This document shows positions 1 through 6,574 of a stretch of DNA of 14,105 nucleotides, piece after piece. The notes under the pieces are model-generated. The model worked only from the letters and a program-made list of their open reading frames with translations. It was not told the origin of the DNA and made no database searches. The translations under genes and the position numbers were made by a program. Location: assembly GCA_910587345.1 (NCBI GenBank), contig CAJUKH010000047.1, forward strand, positions 1 through 14,105. The letters run 5' to 3'. Every line of letters begins with the position of its first letter. Within the stretch, counting starts at the first letter, position 1. Source of the stretch: an uncultured Oscillospiraceae bacterium (GTDB taxonomy: Bacteria > Bacillota > Clostridia > Oscillospirales > Oscillospiraceae).

Positions 1-282
1 GACCCGCCTCGGCCTACACAGCTTGAGGGGTGGTTCGCCTATCGGCTACCACCACCCAGGCGGCGTGGATACCAACGGACGTGGTACAGTATTCCACCCA
101 CTCAACGGCAGTGGCGCAAGAGGGACCACAGGTCGCTCAAACGCAGGCCGCCGGAAACAGAAGGATATCCTAAAGTCTTTTGCCCGAGGGATACCATAAC
201 AGCATAGGATTTCTATCCTGTTGTACCGCACCACCCCAAGATTTCCACTGGTCTACCTTTTCTTTTTCGGAGTCCAGAACCG

Positions 283-311
283 CTTTTTCTTTTGCGCTGC
301 AAAAGAAAAAG
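283..311. terminator. Hairpin with A/T-tract stem, possible terminator
   Basis: CTTTTTCTTTTGC and GCAAAAGAAAAAG form a perfect 13-bp inverted repeat around a 3-base loop. The stem carries its own T and A tracts, so it could end transcription on either strand. It lies downstream of any gene that may end near 190. No gene is confirmed there, so the role is inferred. Confidence 0.4.
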
Positions 312-350
312 TGGTTTTGGCCCCCGCCGGGCAGGCAAAAAAGTGATTTT

Positions 351-375
351 CCCCGCAAGGGATACGTCCCATCCG
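351..375. repeat. Short interspersed repeat, copy 1
   Basis: CCCGCAAGGGATACGTCCCATCCG closely matches the copy at 481-504. A shorter partial match, CCCGAGGGATACCAT, lies at about 182-197. Each copy follows a T-rich stretch and begins with a small CCC/GGG hairpin. It looks like an intergenic repeat family and not coding sequence. Confidence 0.45.
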
Positions 376-480
376 TAAGGCGGCAAAGCCGCCAACGGCT
401 GGGCTGCGGCTCCGGCTGGGCAAGCCGCAACCAACAAACCAAGCAAACGAAATCCCTCCCTAAAAGAAAAAACGGCTTTA

Positions 481-504
481 CCCATAAGGGGTACGCACCA
501 TCCG
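481..504. repeat. Short interspersed repeat, copy 2
   Basis: CCCATAAGGGGTACGCACCATCCG aligns with the copy at 351-375, sharing the CCC/GGG mini-hairpin, the GTAC/ATAC block and CCATCCG. The function is unknown. Confidence 0.45.
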
Positions 505-654
505 GGCAGACCAAAATCAACAAAACAAAAAAGAAAAAAGCCTCAACAGAGGACGGCCGCAATTTCTTAAAACCGCCATCCCCAACCGGCGAAACGGAAC
601 CGCCTAATATCTCCCATCTTCACTCTCCTATCTGAAAAAAAGGAGGCTCACCCC

Positions 655-1821
655 ATGAACCACCGCCGCTACACCCCCGCCCATCTCCTGCTCTCCGCTC
701 TGGCCGGAGCATTTGCGGCCCTTCTGGCTGCCGCTTTGGCCGCTTGGGCGATTCTGGGTTCCCAGTGCCTTTCTCTGGTGACCGCCTGGGGCCTGATCCG
801 CTCCCGCTTTGTGGAGGAGCTGGACTCGAACGCTCTGGCCGACGCCGCCCTGTCCGGCATGGTCTCGGCTTTGGATGACCGCTGGAGCCATTATTATAGC
901 GCCCAGCGCCATACCCAGCTACAGCAGCAGCGGGAGAACGCCTACGTGGGGGTGGGTATCACCGTGGATTACAGCGATGACCGGGGCCTTACCATTCTTG
1001 CTGTGACCCCCGGCGGCCCTGCCGCACAGGGGGGAGTGGTCCCCGGCGAGCTGATCACCGCCGTGGACGGCACGTCCCTCAGGGGAAACAATACGGCGGG
1101 GCCTTCTCTCATTCAGGGGGAGCCGGGCACCACGGTCACGCTGGCCCTTTTAAGCCCCGACGGCGGCCGCCGCAGTCTGGTCCTGACCCGGGAGACCATG
1201 GCGGTGGAGCCGGTGTCCTGGGAGCTGCTGGAGGGCGGCGTGGGCTATGTCCGGCTGGAGAATTTTTATGACCACAGCGCCGATAAGCTGAACGCCGCTG
1301 TGGACGATTTGGCCGCTCAGGGGGCCACGGCGCTGCTCTTCGATGTGCGCAACAACGGCGGCGGTTATGTGACCGAGCTGACCGCCATGTTGGACCACCT
1401 TCTGCCCGAAGGCCCCGTGTTCCGGCTGGAATACAAAGACGGCGGGGAGCAGGTATCTCAGTCCGACGCTGCCTGTGTGGACCTTCCCATGGCCGTGCTG
1501 GTGAACCGGGACACCTATTCCGCCGCCGAGCTTTTCGCCGCCCAGCTGAAGGAGACCGCCGGAGCGGTGGTGGTGGGGGAGACCACCTCGGGCAAGGGCC
1601 ACTCCCAGCAGACCTTTACCCTTCCCAACGGCGGCGGACTGAATATCTCCACCGCCCGCTACACCACCGGCGGCGGTGTCTCCCTCATCGGCACCGGCGT
1701 AGCCCTGGATGCGGAGATAGAGATGGAGGAGGCCCAGCGGACCGCCCTGGCCGCCGGGGACCTTTCCAAAGAGGAAGATCTACATTTGCAGAAGGCACTT
1801 GCCCTTCTGGCGGAGCGGTAA
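655..1821 (+). CDS. S41 family C-terminal processing peptidase with PDZ domain
   Basis: This is a 388-residue serine protease of the CtpA/S41 family, which cleaves unfolded or C-terminally exposed substrates outside the membrane. Residues 10-35 form one hydrophobic helix (signal anchor), so the protein is probably tethered with its catalytic part outside. A PDZ domain follows (about 96-175, with the GVGI carboxylate-binding loop), then the S41 core. The presumed catalytic serine is Ser289 (TYSAAE) and the lysine is Lys314 (TSGKGH), the usual Ser-Lys dyad. The ATG is preceded by AAGGAGG at good spacing. The gene stands alone: an apparently regulatory gap follows it. Substrates cannot be told from sequence. 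Confidence 0.92.
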   Translation: MNHRRYTPAHLLLSALAGAFAALLAAALAAWAILGSQCLSLVTAWGLIRSRFVEELDSNALADAALSGMVSALDDRWSHYYSAQRHTQLQQQRENAYVGVGITVDYSDDRGLTILAVTPGGPAAQGGVVPGELITAVDGTSLRGNNTAGPSLIQGEPGTTVTLALLSPDGGRRSLVLTRETMAVEPVSWELLEGGVGYVRLENFYDHSADKLNAAVDDLAAQGATALLFDVRNNGGGYVTELTAMLDHLLPEGPVFRLEYKDGGEQVSQSDAACVDLPMAVLVNRDTYSAAELFAAQLKETAGAVVVGETTSGKGHSQQTFTLPNGGGLNISTARYTTGGGVSLIGTGVALDAEIEMEEAQRTALAAGDLSKEEDLHLQKALALLAER

Positions 1822-1840
1822 GGGGACAGGAGGAAAAGTG

Positions 1841-1858
1841 TTTCTACAAATGTAGAAA
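1841..1858. promoter_or_regulatory. Palindrome of BlaI/CopY operator type
   Basis: TTTCTACAAATGTAGAAA is a perfect 8-bp inverted repeat with a 2-base centre and contains TACAnnTGTA, the core recognised by BlaI/MecI/CopY-family repressors. A weaker match, TCTACATTTGCAGA, lies about 60 bp upstream inside the end of the peptidase gene. I see no clear promoter around it and no BlaI-type gene in the window, so the assignment rests on motif resemblance only. Confidence 0.3.
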
Positions 1859-1962
1859 TCAAAGCCGGTCATCCCGTCAAAGGGATATTATCGGGACAGG
1901 AAAGGCCCAAGGCATGAAGCCGCCCCCTCCCCGCATAGCCTTTTTGGGGAGGGATGACCGAC

Positions 1963-2655
1963 ATGATCGCCTATTTTTGCAAAAAAAAGGAAGGGCGTTT
2001 TTGGGCCAAAACAGACCTTTTTTGTCCTCTTTTTGTCCCTTTTTTGCGTATTTCCATTCCTGCCGAATACCCGGCTTTTGCCCTTCGCCGGCGGGTCAAA
2101 TGGCTGGAAAAGCGGGGCATCCGCCGCTATATCGCAGACCGGGAGCTGTTCCCGCCCAAGGCTTTGGAGGTATACGGCCTGAAGGAAGTGGACCCTTTGC
2201 CCCTCTGCCGGGCCAAAGCCGCCCAACTGGCCTTGGCCCTTCTGCCCCAGGCGCCCTATCTGTGCCGTGTATCTATTGGGGGAGAACGGGTAGACCAGAC
2301 CGCTATCGCTCTGGCAGAAGCCCTTTGCCCCCAAGTTGGGACCCTTTATCTGGACTTTGACCGGGGCGGGGAGGACCTGGCGTTCCACCTCCGCACCGCC
2401 TTCGGCGCCGCCCCCCAGCCCCCCGGGCGCGCCCCCCATCTGGCGGTGGAGCTGTCCCAAAGAGAACCGTTGGGGGAGAAGACTTTGCGGCTTTGGGGAG
2501 AGCCGGATCTTCTGGGCCTTTCCCTGACCGTTCCCGGGGGTCTGCCCGGCCGGCCGGACCCCCTGCGGCACCTGACCATCCTCTGGGAGTCCGGCCGCTG
2601 CGCCCTGTCTCAAATTTCGGTCTGTCCGGCGGGAGAAGAGACCGGAAATCCTTGA
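1963..2655 (+). CDS. Hypothetical protein upstream of greA
   Basis: I do not recognise this protein of about 230 residues. I prefer the ATG at 1963 over the one at 1954, because GGGGAGGG (1946-1953) abuts the earlier ATG but sits 9 bases before the later one. The N-terminus (MIAYFCKKKEGRFW) is basic and aromatic. A basic stretch (RRRVKWLEKRGIRRY) follows near residues 42-56. The rest is rich in Leu, Pro and Gly, with alternating hydrophobic segments such as VGTLYLDFDRGGED that suggest an alpha/beta fold. No signal peptide, membrane helix or metal motif is evident. The GC-rich codon use matches the backbone genes. Its stop overlaps the -35 box of the greA promoter. Confidence 0.65.
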   Translation: MIAYFCKKKEGRFWAKTDLFCPLFVPFLRISIPAEYPAFALRRRVKWLEKRGIRRYIADRELFPPKALEVYGLKEVDPLPLCRAKAAQLALALLPQAPYLCRVSIGGERVDQTAIALAEALCPQVGTLYLDFDRGGEDLAFHLRTAFGAAPQPPGRAPHLAVELSQREPLGEKTLRLWGEPDLLGLSLTVPGGLPGRPDPLRHLTILWESGRCALSQISVCPAGEETGNP

Positions 2656-2680
2656 CATTCGGCCCTTAAATGCATATAAT
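2652..2680 (+). promoter_or_regulatory. Sigma-A promoter of greA
   Basis: TTGACA (2652-2657), a 17-base spacer and TATAAT (2675-2680) make a consensus sigma-A promoter. It overlaps the stop codon of the upstream gene. It rules out the in-frame ATG at 2670 as the greA start, because that codon lies between the two boxes. It probably also drives lysS. Confidence 0.85.
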
Positions 2681-2696
2681 CATAAAAGCTGTATCG

Positions 2697-2723
2697 GTGG
2701 GAGTGCACCCAAACCCCTCCCAC
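2697..2723 (+). other. Hairpin in greA leader
   Basis: GTGGGAG and CTCCCAC form a 7-bp stem with a 13-base loop, about 10 bases after the expected transcription start. No T-tract follows, so it is not a terminator. It may stabilise or regulate the leader; the role is unknown. Confidence 0.3.
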
Positions 2724-2753
2724 AACAACACAACAGGAAAGGTGATTTCATTC

Positions 2754-3227
2754 ATGGCCAAGCAGTATAAGCTTACCCCCCAGCGCCTGCAGGAGCTGCA
2801 GGAGGAACTGAACTATCTGAAAACAGTCCGGGAGCGGGAGGTGGCCGAGCAGATCAAAGAGGCCCGTGCCTTCGGCGATCTGAGCGAAAACAGCGAATAT
2901 GACGAGGCGAAAAACGAGCAGGGCAAGCTCTATTCCCGCATTGCCGAGGTGGAGGAGATCCTTGCCAATTACACCATTATCGACGAGTCGGTCTCGGCCA
3001 CCGGCGTGAACCTGGGCAGCCAGGTGAAGGTCAAAGACCGGGAGACCGGGGAGGAGGAGACCTACCGTATCGTAGGCTCTCAGGAGGCCGACCCCATGAA
3101 CGGCCGCATTTCGGAGGATTCCCCTTTTGGCCGGGCGCTGCTGGGCAAAGAGGTGGGGGACGAGGTGGAGGTGGAGGCCCCCATGGGCACCCTTCGCTAT
3201 CAGGTGCTGGACATCCAGAAGAACTGA
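2754..3227 (+). CDS. greA: Transcription elongation factor GreA
   Basis: GreA rescues backtracked RNA polymerase by inserting its coiled coil into the secondary channel and stimulating cleavage of the nascent RNA. The 157 residues match the family length. The N-terminal coiled coil (about 8-75) bears the acidic tip in GDLSENSEYDEAKNE, with Asp42 and Glu45 as the expected catalytic tip residues. The C-terminal FKBP-like domain includes RIVGSQEADP and ISEDSPFGRALLGKEVGDEV. I start at 2754, preceded by GGAAAGGTG, because the promoter lies downstream of the earlier in-frame ATG. It is followed after 50 bases by lysS, a pairing common in Firmicutes and probably a two-gene operon. Confidence 0.96.
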   Translation: MAKQYKLTPQRLQELQEELNYLKTVREREVAEQIKEARAFGDLSENSEYDEAKNEQGKLYSRIAEVEEILANYTIIDESVSATGVNLGSQVKVKDRETGEEETYRIVGSQEADPMNGRISEDSPFGRALLGKEVGDEVEVEAPMGTLRYQVLDIQKN

Positions 3228-3239
3228 GACAAAAGAGAA

Positions 3240-3259
3240 CGCCCGGAGGGTTCCGGGCG
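3240..3259 (+). other. Intercistronic hairpin between greA and lysS
   Basis: CGCCCGGA and TCCGGGCG form a perfect 8-bp GC-rich stem with loop GGGT. No T-run follows, so strong termination is unlikely. It may act as a processing or stability element between the two cistrons. Confidence 0.4.
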
Positions 3260-3277
3260 GGATAGGAGAGATCATAT

Positions 3278-4777
3278 ATGGCAGAGGAACAGAAGAACAC
3301 CGCCCCTCAGCAGCCCGAACTTTCCGAGCTGCTGCGCCTGCGGCGGGAGAAGCTCACCGCCTTGCAGGAAGCGGGGGAGGACCCCTTTCAGCAGACCCGG
3401 TTTGACTGGGATACCACGTCCCGGCAGATCAAGGACAACTTTGACGCCATGGAGGGCAAAGCCGTAAAGGTGGCCGGCCGGCTCATGTCCAAGCGGGGCA
3501 TGGGCAAGGTGAGCTTCTGTGACCTTCAGGACCGGGACGGCCGCATTCAGCTGTATGCCCGTCAGGACGAGATGGATGAAGAGGTCTATAAGAAGTTCAA
3601 GAAGTTTGATATCGGTGATATCGTGGGCGTGGACGGCGAGGTTTTCCGCACCCAGCGGGGGGAGATGAGCGTTCGGGCCAGAAATATCACCCTTCTGTCC
3701 AAGTCCCTGCTCCCGCTGCCCGAGAAGTTCCACGGCCTTCAGGATAAGGAGCTGCGCTACCGTCAGCGGTATGTGGACCTGATCATGAACCCCGAGGTGA
3801 AGCGGAATTTTGTCATTCGTTCCCGCTTTATCAAGTTCATGCGGGATTATCTGGACAACATGGGCTATATTGAGGTGGAGACCCCGGTGCTGAACACCAT
3901 TGCCGGCGGCGCCGCCGCACGGCCTTTTGTCACCCATCATAACACCCTGGACATTGATATGTATATGCGTATCGCCACCGAGCTTCCTTTGAAGCGGCTT
4001 ATCGTGGGCGGTATGGACCGGGTCTATGAGATAGGCCGCATTTTCCGCAATGAGGGCATGGACCCCAAGCATAACCCGGAGTTTACCACGGTGGAGCTTT
4101 ATCAGGCCTACACCGATTTTCACGGTATGATGGACATTGCCGAAGGTATCCTCTCCGGCGCTGCCAAGGAGATTTTGGGCGGCTATCAGGTGGAGTGGCT
4201 GGGAGAGCAGATCGACCTGACCCCCGGCTGGCGCCGGATGACCATGGTGGAGGCCGTCAAAGAGCATACCGGTGTGGACTTTGGCGCCATCACCGATGAC
4301 GCCGAAGCGGTGGCGGCCGCCGGGAAGATCGGCGTGAAACTGCCGGAAGCCGCCGAGAAGACCTGGGGCAATGCTCTTTATACCTGCTTCGACGAGCGGG
4401 TGGAGGAGAAGCTGATCCAGCCCACCTTTATCACTATGTACCCTGTGGAGGTCTCTCCCCTGACCAAGCGCAGCCCTGCCGACCCCCGGCTTACCGAGCG
4501 GTTTGAGCTGTTTATCTGTCATTCGGAGCTGGCCAATGCCTACTCCGAGCTGAATGACCCCATTGACCAGCGCTACCGCTTTGAAAAGCAGGTGGAGCAG
4601 CGGGAGCGGGGAGATGAGGAGACCGAGATGCTGGATGAGGATTTCCTGAACGCTCTGGAGTACGGGATGCCTCCCACGGGCGGTATGGGTATGGGCATTG
4701 ACCGGGCAGTGATGCTTCTGACCGGGGCGGATTCCATCCGGGATGTTCTGCTCTTCCCCACGATGAAGCCCCTTTGA
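3278..4777 (+). CDS. lysS: Class II lysyl-tRNA synthetase
   Basis: LysRS attaches lysine to tRNA-Lys in the cytoplasm. The 499-residue protein has the N-terminal OB-fold anticodon-binding domain (about 60-145) and the class II core: motif 1 around ETPVLNTIAGGAAARPF, motif 2 in RIFRNEGMDPKHNPEFTT, and motif 3 in GMGMGIDRAVMLLT near the end. The ATG follows GGAGAG at good spacing. The C-terminus, FPTMKPL, matters here: its last codons and stop form the attachment core of the mobile elements that follow. Integration preserves the reading frame and stop exactly. The gene's own terminator appears to lie nearly 8 kb downstream, at 12750. Confidence 0.97.
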   Translation: MAEEQKNTAPQQPELSELLRLRREKLTALQEAGEDPFQQTRFDWDTTSRQIKDNFDAMEGKAVKVAGRLMSKRGMGKVSFCDLQDRDGRIQLYARQDEMDEEVYKKFKKFDIGDIVGVDGEVFRTQRGEMSVRARNITLLSKSLLPLPEKFHGLQDKELRYRQRYVDLIMNPEVKRNFVIRSRFIKFMRDYLDNMGYIEVETPVLNTIAGGAAARPFVTHHNTLDIDMYMRIATELPLKRLIVGGMDRVYEIGRIFRNEGMDPKHNPEFTTVELYQAYTDFHGMMDIAEGILSGAAKEILGGYQVEWLGEQIDLTPGWRRMTMVEAVKEHTGVDFGAITDDAEAVAAAGKIGVKLPEAAEKTWGNALYTCFDERVEEKLIQPTFITMYPVEVSPLTKRSPADPRLTERFELFICHSELANAYSELNDPIDQRYRFEKQVEQRERGDEETEMLDEDFLNALEYGMPPTGGMGMGIDRAVMLLTGADSIRDVLLFPTMKPL

Positions 4778-4782
4778 TTTCA
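4756..4782 (+). other. attL: attachment site in the 3' end of lysS
   Basis: CCCCAC, one variable base, then the core ATGAAGCCCCTTTGATTTCA. The core encodes Met-Lys-Pro-Leu-stop of LysS plus eight bases. The same core recurs at 6820 (one T to C change) and at 12728 (identical). AT-rich foreign DNA begins directly after it. The base before the core is G here and C in the other two copies, so this flank is the chromosomal one. Confidence 0.85.
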
Positions 4783-4905
4783 AATCCTTGCAGCCCAGTG
4801 TTTGCAAGGGGTTCGGAGTTTGAGAAATAGGATTTTACCCCAGTTTTACCCCATTTGCCGAAAAGTGGGATAAGAGTGCAAGGGCATAAAATGAATGATT
4901 ATGCA
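4783..4905. repeat. Element 1 left end with paired arm-type repeats
   Basis: This stretch aligns with 6840-6957 of element 2: shared blocks include GCAGCCCAGTG, the TTTTACC pair, ATGCCG/TTGCCG, AAGTG and GATTAT. It contains two direct repeats, TTTTACCCCA at 4833-4842 and 4844-4853, 11 bases apart. The pair resembles arm sites bound by the N-terminal domain of tyrosine integrases. The TACCCC sequence matches the right end of the same element rather than the neighbouring element. Confidence 0.65.
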
Positions 4906-4916
4906 GATATTTGTGC

Positions 4917-4974
4917 ATAAATTCCAAATGAAAGGAGCCAGGAATTATCCTGGCTCCTTTCATTTGGAATTTAT
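4917..4974. terminator. Perfect 27-bp inverted repeat, probable terminator or insulator
   Basis: Two 27-base arms (4917-4943 and 4948-4974) pair perfectly around loop ATTA; the inner stem is GGAGCCAGGA/TCCTGGCTCC. It lies just inside the element, between the left end and the toxin promoter. It could stop read-through from lysS into the element. It is not followed by a strong T-run on either side, so the terminator call is tentative. The rest of the interval 4783-5094 holds a short CTACGCC/GGCGTAG stem (5010-5041) and no gene I can support. Confidence 0.5.
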
Positions 4975-5094
4975 GAAAAATTTTAGCTATCAGTGATGTG
5001 ATATAATAGCTACGCCATACAATGTCTTTATTGAGGCGTAGAAATACTGAACTAAAATCATGTGGAGAGATTTCATCTGGGAATTTTAAAACGC

Positions 5095-5137
5095 TTGACA
5101 TTTATATTCTTTGAGGTATAATAGTATCATATGATAC
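5095..5137 (+). promoter_or_regulatory. TAC operon promoter with operator palindrome
   Basis: TTGACA (5095-5100), a 16-base spacer and TATAAT (5117-5122) form a sigma-A promoter. It is immediately followed by the perfect 14-bp palindrome GTATCATATGATAC (5124-5137), which covers the expected start of transcription. The position suggests autorepression by the MqsA-like antitoxin, as in other toxin-antitoxin operons. The bound protein is inferred. Confidence 0.75.
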
Positions 5138-5160
5138 CGATTCGAGAGAGGTGATAGCGT

Positions 5161-5490
5161 GTGGCGCTAATGGCTGATATCGATAAAATTCTTGCAGATA
5201 TGCGATTGGCTATTGATGATGGGAAGTTTCAACCAATTTCAAGAAAAAAGAACTTGAATACACTTGCTCAGTTGGGAATAACCTGGGATGATGTGAAGGA
5301 TGAGATATATGAGTTAACTGCCGGGGACTATTTTCAGGGGCCAGAGACAGATCGTGATTATCCAGGGACAGATCCATTTTGGATGTTTAAAAAGAGTGTG
5401 AGTGGGAAAATTATTTACATCAAGTTTAAAGTTCTTTACCTCAATGATGGGAGCGTCAAGTTAGTTAGTTTCCACATAGATAATATGTAG
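5161..5490 (+). CDS. MqsR-like mRNA interferase toxin
   Basis: This 109-residue protein resembles the MqsR family, RelE-fold ribonucleases that cut mRNA (E. coli MqsR prefers GCU). The features are LNTLAQLGITWDDVKDEI, then ELTAGDYFQGPETDRD, a Trp in FWMFKKS, and the C-terminal strands IIYIKFKVLYL and LVSFH, which parallel the end of E. coli MqsR (98 residues). I use the GTG at 5161 because AGAGAGG lies 9 bases upstream; the ATG at 5170 would be too far away. It is the first gene of the operon, with the antitoxin 45 bases downstream. Toxin-first order is typical of mqsRA. Confidence 0.85.
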   Translation: MALMADIDKILADMRLAIDDGKFQPISRKKNLNTLAQLGITWDDVKDEIYELTAGDYFQGPETDRDYPGTDPFWMFKKSVSGKIIYIKFKVLYLNDGSVKLVSFHIDNM

Positions 5491-5535
5491 GGAAAAGAAT
5501 CTATTATATGCAATTTTGAAAAAGGAGAATTGAAT

Positions 5536-6096
5536 ATGTATTGCCCAAAGTGTGAGACGGATGTCAAGACCACGGTTCGGGAAGTTTTTGAAACTTATCC
5601 AGTTAAAGGTGAAGACATCACAATCAAATCTCAGATTCGTTTCTGTGATGCATGCGGTGAAGATATATGGGATGATGAACTTGATTCAGAGAATCTGTTG
5701 ATTGCATATTCAGAGTATCGAAAAAAGCACGGTCTTTTACAGCCTAATGAAATTCGTGAGATTCGTGAAAAATACGGATTAACACAAGTTGCTTTTGCAA
5801 GAGTGCTTGGGTTGGGAGATAAAACCATTACTCGATATGAGAATGGAAGTATCGCAGACATGGCGCAAAATAATTTGATTTTATTGATGAGACATCCAAG
5901 CAACTTTGAAAAGTTGCTTGAGAAAAACAAGGGAAAAATTTCGACAGAAGATTATAAGATTGCTTGTACAGCTTTGGAGAAACTTCGCTGTCATATTTTG
6001 TACGGGAAAAAGCAGGTATATTCTTTTTCTGACACAACAGATATGGAGTTTGATACTAATAAGACTTGGTATTGGGGTGATTTGAATTATGCCTAA
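5536..6096 (+). CDS. MqsA-like antitoxin with zinc finger, HTH and C-terminal tail
   Basis: This 186-residue antitoxin has an N-terminal zinc-binding module (Cys3-x2-Cys6 and Cys37-x2-Cys40) that should bind the toxin. An XRE-type helix-turn-helix follows (about 72-103: LTQVAFARVLGLGDKTITRYE) and should bind the operator. E. coli MqsA ends after its HTH at 131 residues, whereas this one has about 55 more. The tail ends in the aromatic segment TWYWGDLNYA. In TAC systems such a tail (chaperone addiction domain) is where the SecB-like chaperone binds and protects the antitoxin; that role here is inferred from the neighbour. AAAGGAG lies 8 bases before ATG 5536, which makes this a better start than the TTG at 5530. 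It overlaps the chaperone gene by 8 bases. Confidence 0.88.
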   Translation: MYCPKCETDVKTTVREVFETYPVKGEDITIKSQIRFCDACGEDIWDDELDSENLLIAYSEYRKKHGLLQPNEIREIREKYGLTQVAFARVLGLGDKTITRYENGSIADMAQNNLILLMRHPSNFEKLLEKNKGKISTEDYKIACTALEKLRCHILYGKKQVYSFSDTTDMEFDTNKTWYWGDLNYA

Positions 6097-6511
6097 AAGA
6101 AGTATTTTACAATTTGCATATTATTCTGTTGAAGAAATCCGATTTAAAGATATTCCAGCAAAAGGAAGAGAAGGAAAGTTTGAATTACATCCAAAATATA
6201 AACGTGAACTTATTGAATTGGGAGAAAATAAATATAAGTACTTGCTTTCGGTTTCAATTATGCCAACAGATGATGATCCTGCGCCGTTTGAATTGTATGT
6301 TGCGATTGCTGGACATTTTATTCTGCAAGAGAGTGAAGAAGCTCCCATTGATGACAAAATAAAAGATACAATTTTAAAGAAAAACACAGCAGCAATTTTG
6401 TTCCCTTTTCTTCGATCCGTTGTTTCAACTGTGACAGTAAATGCAAATATACCGGCTCTGATTCTTCCAGTTCTAAACTTTTCGGAAGATGAGTCGGATG
6501 AAGAGAAGTAA
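6089..6511 (+). CDS. SecB-like chaperone of the TAC operon
   Basis: This 140-residue protein matches the SecB family. The diagnostic C-terminal block is AAILFPFLRSVVSTVTVNA followed by IPALILPVLNF (residues 101-131), equivalent to the LFPY-R and FPPL-L-P-NF signature of SecB. The upstream part carries beta strands such as YLLSVSIMP and LYVAIAGHFIL, and the end is acidic (SEDESDEEK). Classical SecB delivers preproteins to SecA, mainly in proteobacteria. Overlapping an MqsA-like antitoxin, this copy is best read as a dedicated antitoxin chaperone. The ATG overlaps the antitoxin stop, suggesting translational coupling. A terminator follows directly. Confidence 0.85.
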   Translation: MPKRSILQFAYYSVEEIRFKDIPAKGREGKFELHPKYKRELIELGENKYKYLLSVSIMPTDDDPAPFELYVAIAGHFILQESEEAPIDDKIKDTILKKNTAAILFPFLRSVVSTVTVNANIPALILPVLNFSEDESDEEK

Positions 6512-6515
6512 TGAA

Positions 6516-6563
6516 TGTAAGGAACCACGCTCAGCTTCTAATATGGCTGAGCGTGGTTTTACA
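6516..6563 (+). terminator. Terminator of the TAC operon
   Basis: AACCACGCTCAGC (6523-6535) pairs perfectly with GCTGAGCGTGGTT (6546-6558) around a 10-base loop, flanked by a further TGTAA/TTACA pairing. Only a short T-run follows. It lies 4 bases after the chaperone stop codon. Confidence 0.8.
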
Positions 6564-6574
6564 TTGGGGAATAT

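Larger units (their letters stand above)
1..654. other. Gene-poor, repeat-containing intergenic region
   Basis: I find no convincing gene in these 654 bases. Open frames exist on both strands, but their translations are low-complexity (runs of K, P, G and F) and none has a good ribosome binding site. One frame open from the window edge to about 190 could be the tail of a gene lying to the left, but I do not recognise it. The region holds a short repeated motif (351-375 and 481-504), a long A/T-tract hairpin (283-311) and GC-rich low-complexity sequence around 380-430. The only clear signal for the next gene is its ribosome binding site just before 655. Confidence 0.6.

Noticed and set aside
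2..190. A frame open from the window edge that could be the end of an upstream gene
   Set aside because: The translation is Gly- and Arg-rich and matches no family I know. With the 5' part missing, it cannot be supported.
351..504. A CRISPR array from the repeated motif
   Set aside because: There are only two good copies, spacing is irregular, the copies are imperfect and no cas gene is nearby.
180..635. A 151-codon plus-strand frame before the S41 peptidase
   Set aside because: It has low-complexity Lys/Pro/Ser-rich translation, no ribosome binding site, and overlaps the hairpin and the repeat copies.
1914..2360. An alternative frame over the gene upstream of greA
   Set aside because: It is Pro/Gly/Arg-rich out-of-frame translation of the GC-rich gene at 1963-2655, which has the better ribosome binding site and extends to the greA promoter.
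3272..4807. A 511-codon open frame on the minus strand opposite lysS
   Set aside because: It is a shadow of the high-GC lysS gene. The plus-strand frame has complete class II synthetase motifs, and the minus frame is rich in His, Leu and Gly without any recognisable domain.
4835..5101. An 88-codon minus-strand frame in the left end of element 1
   Set aside because: It runs through the 27-bp hairpin and both arm repeats, its start overlaps the -35 box of the TAC promoter, and I see no ribosome binding site.
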